From the NCBI RefSeq assembly GCF_030253575.1, contig NC_080566.1, positions 14,354,501-14,418,500 on the forward strand: DNA of 64,000 nt, given 5' to 3'. The notes beneath the pieces are model-generated. The model ran no database searches. It was not told the origin of the DNA and saw only the letters and a list, made by a program, of their open reading frames with translations. This document shows positions 57,225-64,000 of this stretch, piece after piece. Made by a program: the position numbers and the translations under genes. Position 1 is the first letter of the stretch, and every line of letters begins with the position of its first letter. The DNA is from Rhododendron vialii (lineage: Eukaryota > Streptophyta > Magnoliopsida > Ericales > Ericaceae).

Positions 57225-57226
57225 TC
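56903..57226. repeat. Two-copy tandem duplication, 162-bp unit, each ending in (CT)n
   Basis: Copies begin ATTGCTTGCAT(G/A)AAGGTC at 56903 and 57065, and each ends in a CT array (57017-57064 and 57183-57220). They are more than 95% alike outside the microsatellite by eye. Confidence 0.92.
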
Positions 57227-59055
57227 ACGCACACATAGGTATTACTAAGTATATATTACTCTATGACCTTTGTGCATTTATACGAGATCCATGAGTTGAT
57301 TATTAATTGTGTAGGAATTCCAATCCAATGGAACCTGATATGATTCTGCTAAAGGACTAGGAAATGGCTCCTCTCTCCAGTCTATACATTACAAACGTAG
57401 TTCACTTCAGTTACTCAATTAGGTCTTTCTCTCCCGATATTATAGATACTTGTATGTATATAAAAAAAAGCACGAGCAAATTAAGTCTACCTACACCAAA
57501 AAGATAATAATGAAACAAAAATGAACACGTACACTGAGGTAGGTTTGAGCAAAGTCACTAATTGCAAATGAACTTGCTTGCTTGGTTCCCTTTTGCTAAT
57601 TTCATTCGAAGGAATTGCAAATTCTCCCTATTAGATATGTAAATCATTTTTCATCCCCAAACATTAGTTGTGCTCGATATGAAGGTCCTCCAATTATTGA
57701 CTTCCTTTTGGTTCCTTTTTCTGATTATGATGGGAATTAGTTTGATCTTTTTCATTCCCAAACATTAGTTGTCCTAAGCCACTTTCACCGCTGCAATGAC
57801 ATTTGTTGCCTATACCCCCATCTCTTCCTCTCCTTGTCGGAGCACCCATAGATTGGTTCTTCTTTCATTGCTTTGGTTTTTATTTTGGATGTTCTTGGTT
57901 AAAGTTTGACTTCAAGTTTACAAGTGCTTGGTTAAATTAATGTGCCTATGTGTCTATTTCTTTCAGGTGTGAACCAAATTCTCTTTTGATGGTGATAACT
58001 ACCCAAACTTGCCGATTCTATTTACACACGGTGGAAGCTCCATCGATCCCCAAAAAAAGGGCAATAGTCAGCCCTTCTTACCACTCCTCCTGTCGTGCAT
58101 CTGCAACTTTGCTTGCCACAGGTTTGGGGTGCATATTTATTTTGGATTTGTCACAATTCCAGATTTGCAATTCCTGAGATTTGCGATTTCTATTTGGTCG
58201 TGCATTAGTTGAATTCAATTTGAGATATGATGTATAATTGTGTTAGTTAAGTTATACCGTGCATGTGTACTGTATTGTTCTCTTTAGAGATTAAAGCTGG
58301 TGGTACAATTTGTTTGAGGGGATTGACAAAATCAAGTTTTCCCGTAATTTTGATTAAGCATTAATTAAATTGGAGTTCTACTTCCCTATTAGGATGATGA
58401 AGACATATATTTGGATGTTAATTGCTCTGGTGGAGCATGTGTTACATTGGATATGCTGTAGCATTCAAGTGTTTCGATTCATAATTATTTGTTGTGGAAC
58501 TTTAGTGGTTCGAATAATACGTTGTTTTTTGGTTTGCATTTTTACCTTTAAGCATTAATATTGTTATTTTTTTTACCAAGTTGACTGATTTCTCTACATT
58601 ACGAATGAAATCAGAGCATAAAGATGCTACAGTTGTATCATAAACACCTGCAGTCACATGACTCTTTCTAGCTTCTTTTCACAATCAATAATTATCAAAA
58701 AGTGGTAACCGAAAACCATTTTTTAGAAACAAAAATAGTGGCAAACTATGTTTTATCATGTTTGTTTTTCTCCCTTTTGGTTTGAGTGACTTTGGTTGGT
58801 GTCTTGGGTTGGAGCTTTGTCTCTGACGTTGGAATGAGCTTTATTTATGTTTTTGTGATGCAAGATTACTAAATGTACTCTCCTGTGAGATTTATGTTTT
58901 TGTTAACAGTTAGCATGAGTCATGACCCACTAAAAAAGTATGGCCAACTAATTTTGGGCTTTTCCCTTTTGCAGGTTTGATTTGGCGATTGTATGGAGGT
59001 CTATATATCCCTTTTGACGTGAGATTCTGTTTCTCATGCTCTTTGTGATTGATTT
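57227..59055. other. Non-coding region, possibly intronic
   Basis: AT-rich; a repeated phrase CCCAAACATTAGTTGT occurs at about 57658 and 57758. Occasional TTTTGCAG sites occur. No supported gene. Confidence 0.35.
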
Positions 59056-60881
59056 TGTAATGACCCGCTCTAGAAGGATTAACATGATCAGTCTTAATGA
59101 AAGCTTAATATCAACCTTAATAAAATTCATTCCATAAACGCAAGACAATCTCAACTAAGTATATTACAACCGGCTTCCAAACTAAAATTTACAAGAGAAC
59201 TTTACAAGATGAGTTGCATTCACAAATGTTACTACAACTCTCCAAAAAATTATGTCAAAATATGAACTATGCCAAGAGGACACCAAGTCGACCCTCGTCC
59301 TCGCTCCTACAGCCTGTCAGACCAGTAGTGGACCAAAACTCTACTTCAATTACCTGAAAGGATTGTGAGTGTTACTACTTCATTCAAGCGGAAAGCATAA
59401 AACAATTTACACAAACAAATATGGATCGAGTTATGCTTCTAATCATAATTAGAAAGAAACATACTTTTTTTCACAAACCATTAAGTAAGCAACAATATTT
59501 CAAGAAACCATAGGGTTGCTTCCCTCGCAACCAGGAGTTATGACGGTACCGTGACCCTGTGAACAGAGTAATTCCAACAATTTATACCCTGTTTGTGTAC
59601 ATCAAATAGACAATTTATACCCTTCTTGTGTACATCAAGAAGAAAACAATTCTAACCAATAATACAACTATGGCATGCTCTTGAAATAAAATCATCTTTC
59701 AAGCAACTTGATCCATATCCACAACCGTCAAAAATTCCCATCATTTGCAAAAAAAAATATAAGTTTATTTTTAGCTAGCCTCTTCAATGAAAAAGCACAC
59801 TCACCTTAGAGATCCAAAAGACAAAAGCGAAACGCCTCCTTCTCAACCTTGAGGTGGAGACTCGTCCCCCGATCCTAGAATATGAATGACACTACACTTA
59901 GTATATTTCATACACCAACTCATGTTAAAATGCAAGTAAAATGCATCAATAAGTCTAGCATATGATCTTTTTTTTTTAATCTCCATCCCTAGTATGATAC
60001 TACATGAGACCAATGCAATAAAAATGATGGGTGATGTGCTTCAATGCTCAAAAGATGATTCAATGAGATTTGATACAAGAATTCCCAAGAATAAGGCTTA
60101 GACCATGACCAACATGTACTGTTCTGACCGTATCCGAAACATAATCGTGAATTGAAGATAGACACTTTAACCATTGAAAAGTAAACTTCTTCCTCTTCGA
60201 ATCGACAGGTCATTCATAAAAAACGGAGTTCGGGTAACCTTACTACGGCCTCGCGATTATAACTTAACAAATACTAAAACTGGTGCAGAGACAGATTTTG
60301 GGTCAACTTAAACAGCAAATCTGTTTGTTGCTCAGGCAAAACCACAGCGCACGGGTTGCACCGTTGGAAAGCTCTATAAGTCTAGTTGCTAGCAAAACAA
60401 GCGGAATGTGATTTCGAGTCTCGAGCTAGGAGATATGACTGTTTTTCCAACTTGCGTCGGTGCTGACTGCTCAATTCCGAATTTGAGTGATGCTAGGTTA
60501 AAAAATTTCTATAGAGCTCAATACTTTGAACTAGATTCTGAAATTTTTACTGTAGATAGAAAACTCATAAAGGAACTCTCAGAAAAATTCCTAGAAATTT
60601 CAGAACTTTCGAACTATCTCAATAAAATTCCCCAAAATCAGGCAAACATGAATTCTCCAATTCTACAGAATTCCAAACCAAGCAATTTTTGTTCTAAACT
60701 ACTTTAACTACACAAAATCCATTCTCCTATAACCTGATTAGGGTTTAAATTACATGAATATGCAGGTATAAACATGTTTGATCAATACCCAAAACATAAT
60801 TTAGGTATAAGATAGGGTTTACCTTCAATTAATTTCCCCAATTCTTTCCCCTTCTTCTTCTTCTTCTTCTCACTCACTCTC

Positions 60882-60926
<45 letters not shown>

Positions 60927-61243
60927 GTGATACAAAATAAAATGGTGGAGGGGTGGAATGGTGTAGAATACCGTAGAAGGTTTATTAGGGAATAATTATC
61001 CCATGAGGTTGGGTGTATGGGTTCTAATATGTCAAAACTCATCTTAACCCTTCATTCTCCCTACCAAGACCAATCCCTTTTTAATTAACTTAATTAAGCC
61101 CTCAAACTTAATCATGTATCGCTAAACAATTTATGAATGATATGTGAACGATAACACAACAAGTCTAACAATTAGCATGACCTATGCAACATAAAATTAA
61201 ATGTCATATGCAATGCACGTGCATGCTCGGAACGGGTGTTACA
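59056..61243. mobile_element. Ty3-type solo LTR, 2.2 kb
   Basis: It starts TGTAATGACCCG and ends CGGGTGTTACA, the inverted termini of large plant Ty3-type LTRs. Flanking pentamers GATTT (59051-59055) and GTTTT (61244-61248) match at four of five positions, consistent with an aged target duplication. No internal gag-pol or second LTR is present, so it is best read as a solo LTR from unequal recombination. It contains a (CT)n array at 60866-60923. Confidence 0.75.
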
Positions 61244-61667
61244 GTTTTTGTTTCTTTTTTCCCATTTTTTACAAAACATGAGGTGTTAGGAGTATTTAGT
61301 TTGCTATTCAAACCTATTTAGTTTGCTATATCACATGTTTTTTACAGTACTTTTCGAAGTCCCTTTTTTTTGGGTACAATATATGTGAGCAAATGATTGT
61401 ACCTTAAGAAAGTGATTGTACCTGATCAGTTATTGTGTGCATTATTGCCAAACAGATGATTGTACCTATTAGGTATTGGCAGATTTGTTGCCTACCAAAA
61501 TAGTGCTTGGTTGATCATTAAACATTTTACAAGGGTTTCTATGAGGAATTTTTTTTATTACCAAGAACCTAAAATGATTTGCTGATTAACTTTGGCTTAT
61601 GTCATTTTGTCTCGAGTCTTTACCCCAGAAGTTGGGCATGAGTTTCTAGAGGGTTAGGAGTTTTGGA

Positions 61668-61871
61668 CCGATTCTAGAGATCAAAAGATGAAAGATCAGG
61701 TACAACTGTTGCAAGTTTGGATACCCTTTCTAATATACTAGCTTTGTTAGAATTTTTAGCGTCTCTGTACCGATTCTAGCGATCAAAAGATGAAAGACTG
61801 GATACAACTGTTGCAAGATTAGATACCCTTTCTGACATACTAGCTTTGTTAGAATTTTTAGGGTTTCCCTA
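61668..61871. repeat. Two-copy tandem duplication, 102-bp unit
   Basis: Copies at 61668-61769 and 61770-61871 share CCGATTCTAG(A/C)GATCAAAAG, ACAACTGTTGCAAG and ACTAGCTTTGTTAGAATTTT. Confidence 0.92.
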
Positions 61872-61919
61872 ACACTCGAACCAATACTAGAAAGTGAGCA
61901 TTTTTCTTTCATGTAAAAT

Positions 61920-62249
61920 GCTCTATGTAGAATTCTCCCGTGAGTTATCTTACCATGAACCATCAGATTATTTCAATTTGTTCGACGATGCCAGAAGAAA
62001 ACTCGATCAGCTTGATTTTTATCTAGGAGTTTTGGCGAAGATCCTCAATATTGAAAGATGCCATTTTGAAAGTGTAGAGTTAAAGGTTAAAGTTGGACGA
62101 TGTGTTTGCGTTGTTGTTGAAAAGGGTTGGTAGGACAGTAATATTGGGTAAAGGTAGGAAAGCCACAACAATATCGCTTGGTATTGCCGGTTCTGGGGTA
62201 TCTATTTTGATCTTTCTTCTCAGGCGGCGGGACCATTTTTTTTCTTGAT
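61920..62249 (+). pseudogene. Possible 3' exon of an unidentified membrane protein, frameshifted
   Basis: One frame reads DDARRKLDQLDFYLGVLAKI, then a neighbouring frame continues LKLDDVFALLLKRVGRTVIL, TISLGIAGSGVSILIFLLRR and a charged tail. That gives a helical stretch, a single hydrophobic segment and Arg-rich end, plausible for a tail-anchored protein if one frameshift near 62060 is allowed. I do not recognise the family. Confidence 0.25.
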
Positions 62250-62912
62250 GTTCATATCTAAGGCGTGTCTGTATTTTTACTTTGTTGTTGTCTATCTTCG
62301 TTTCCAACCCATTTGTAATTCTGGATAGTTACAAATTTGCTATTGTGTTGCGCTATGCCTTCAGGCACGGGCATTCCTAGTATGTTATGGTTTGAACACA
62401 AATACGTGTGATTATATTGTCATCAATCTTGAATTAACATATATTTTTTGGTCTAAAAAAATTGGTCTGATCAAGTTCTACCAATCTATTATTCACTCCC
62501 TTCGTATTGCCTCATTTGATTCAGGAATTAGTTGTCTGAGATTGGACTAAGAGCGCCTAATCCCGTTTTTTCTTTTGTTTGGTTCCCATGGGGGTTATAA
62601 AGTTATCCCGGGGGTGGGAACAATCCCAGATTAATGAAACATGGAAGGAAGTCTCGAAAATTGCACGGATTTGTGTCTCATCGTCACATCCTCAAGAACT
62701 TGTTTTATTTATTTATTGGTAACCTCAAGAACTTGTTTGTACCCAATTTTAATCCTAGGCGAATCAAACATGGGATTGTGTAGGATTCAGAACTAAATTT
62801 GTACCAGGATAAATAGTCTAGGACTATTAATTAATTTCAGGATTCTTAATCCCAGCTAATTTAGTAGATCAAAAAAAAAACAAAGTAGTACTTTTGTACT
62901 TAATTTTTAATT

Positions 62913-63861
62913 GGGAAAAAAATTGAAATGATCCCTATAGTTTAGTGTTTGTGTCAACTTGGTCCCTGGAGTTTGAATTGACTCGATTTACACTCTGTAG
63001 TTTTCATTTTGTTCCAACTTGGTCCAATTACTAACTGCCGTTTACTTCCGTTAACCACATACAGAAATGGATCCATTTTCTAGTGAATTACTGAACTCTT
63101 TCTTCTCTAACCTCGTAGATCTAAAGTCTTTTCCTAAAAAACAAAACGGAGTCAATCTTTTCTAAAAATCGGGTTCTCTGGCCTGTGTTCTTTTTTCTAA
63201 AATACTTGAATTATTCTTCCGATATTCAAGGGGTGACCAGACACACCTAAACTCTATGCCCGGTAGAGACTCTAAGTTTTTTTTCTAAACACCTTTTGCG
63301 GCCCGAACCACCGCCGGATCTAATTCTCCTTTACCCGGAGATATGTAAGCGGCAGCTTGATGAAATCTCGGTCCCTTTTTAAAATAAAACCCACTTCATT
63401 TTCTAAAATTCAAACATTTTTCAAAAATACCTGAGCCCCTTTTATAGAACACAAAACTTCTCATTTTTCCTTTTTTTACAAGAACCACATCGCAATCCAT
63501 AAGAATCGGATTACTTATCTAGGCCCTAATCCCTCTCGCTCCTTCCCCCCATAGGCGAACGAGGCACATTTTAGTCGAAGGTAAAATCCCGGGCCCGACA
63601 AATGGAGAATGGAAGCCGTGAAAAAAAAAATGGAGAATGGTTCAAAGGTTTATTAGGGCAAGAGGAGAATGACAGATTACGGTTTTAACCCTAGAAAAAG
63701 GGGCCATTCCTGTCTAGGGTTAATGGAGTCTAACGACAGTTAGTAATTGGACCAAGTTAGAACAAAATGAAAATTACAGAGTGTAAATTGAGCCAATTCA
63801 AACTGTAGGGACCACGTTGACACAAATACTAAACTACAATGACCATTTCGATTTTTTTCCC
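62913..63861. mobile_element. MULE-like element with about 140-bp terminal inverted repeats
   Basis: The left end (GGGAAAAAAATTGAAATG...) and the right end (...CATTTCGATTTTTTTCCC) pair over about 140 bp, including GTTTGTGTCAACTTGGTCCC and CTTGGTCCAATTACTAACTG. Flanking 9-mers TTTTTAATT and TTTTTACTA agree at seven positions, suggesting a worn 9-bp duplication. The interior has no transposase and includes ATGCCCGGTAGAGAC-type text like the Ty3 leader at 12650 (complement). Confidence 0.7.
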
Positions 63862-64000
63862 TTTTTACTAGTAATTTCTTTGCATCAAACTAAAGATCTA
63901 ATTGAGTTTTTTATTTTGGTGGAAACAAATTTTAGAACTTATGAACGAAAGTAATTTATGCTGTGTTTGGTTTGGGTTTTGATTTTTTTTTGAAAAATAG
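63862..64000. other. Right edge of window, non-coding
   Basis: CTGTGTTTGGTTTGGG near the end resembles a MITE terminus, but the sequence stops. Confidence 0.25.

Noticed and set aside
57950-58212. Overlapping 75- and 67-aa ORFs near 58000
   Set aside because: Two frames of the same AT-rich stretch with no domain and no splice context.
1-64000. CRISPR arrays, rRNA, tRNA genes, bacterial operons
   Set aside because: No regularly spaced repeats of that kind, no rRNA sequence and no convincing tRNA A/B boxes were seen; the content is plant nuclear.

Overview
This window reads as nuclear DNA from a eudicot plant, probably a woody one. It is AT-rich and has intron-bearing genes with GT/AG splice sites. 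It also carries many (CT)n/(GA)n arrays, a plant-specific trihelix transcription factor, and a dense mix of plant transposons (CACTA, Ty1/copia, Ty3-type solo LTR, Stowaway, Tourist-like and MULE-like elements, LINE tails). I see no rRNA, tRNA, organellar or bacterial features. No genus is claimed.

Layout. 1-3466: a long near-perfect inverted repeat whose arms carry outward TATA boxes and (CT)n/(GA)n arrays, then LTR-like sequence with five ~67-bp tandem units. 3563-11894: an RPA1-like (replication factor A C-terminal domain) pseudogene, split in an exon by a 7.0-kb CACTA element (4704-11727, TSD TCT) that holds remains of a TNPA/Ptta-type transposase gene. 12200-14560: Ty3-type retrotransposon remnant with a 267-bp tandem duplication and GCGCGC clusters. 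15748-20965 (minus): a six-exon gene for a small secreted or GPI-anchored EGF-like protein with all introns in phase 1. 22227-26795: a 4.6-kb copia element with 5-bp TSD and short LTRs, lacking most of gag. 27000-31055 (minus): a decayed RRM-containing, LINE-ORF1-like gene carrying two later nested insertions; removing both restores one reading frame. 33501-36462 (minus): a three-exon GTL2/GT2L-like trihelix factor with one apparent 1-bp frameshift in the second DNA-binding domain. 36600-43560: MITEs and retroposon scars, including two poly(A) insertions with only 7-9 bp of element sequence. 44122-52063: an 8-kb Sirevirus-like copia element with TSD CCCTC. 52064-64000: mostly non-coding, with LINE-like tails, two-copy tandem duplications, a 2.2-kb Ty3-type solo LTR (59056-61243) and a MULE-like long-TIR element (62913-63861).

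Only the EGF-like gene and the trihelix gene look like functional host genes, and the latter carries the frameshift caveat. Almost everything else records successive transposition: several elements sit inside older genes or elements, and flanking duplications plus reading frames allow the order to be reconstructed. Coordinates of exon and element ends were read by eye from splice sites, terminal repeats and target-site duplications; no database search was run.
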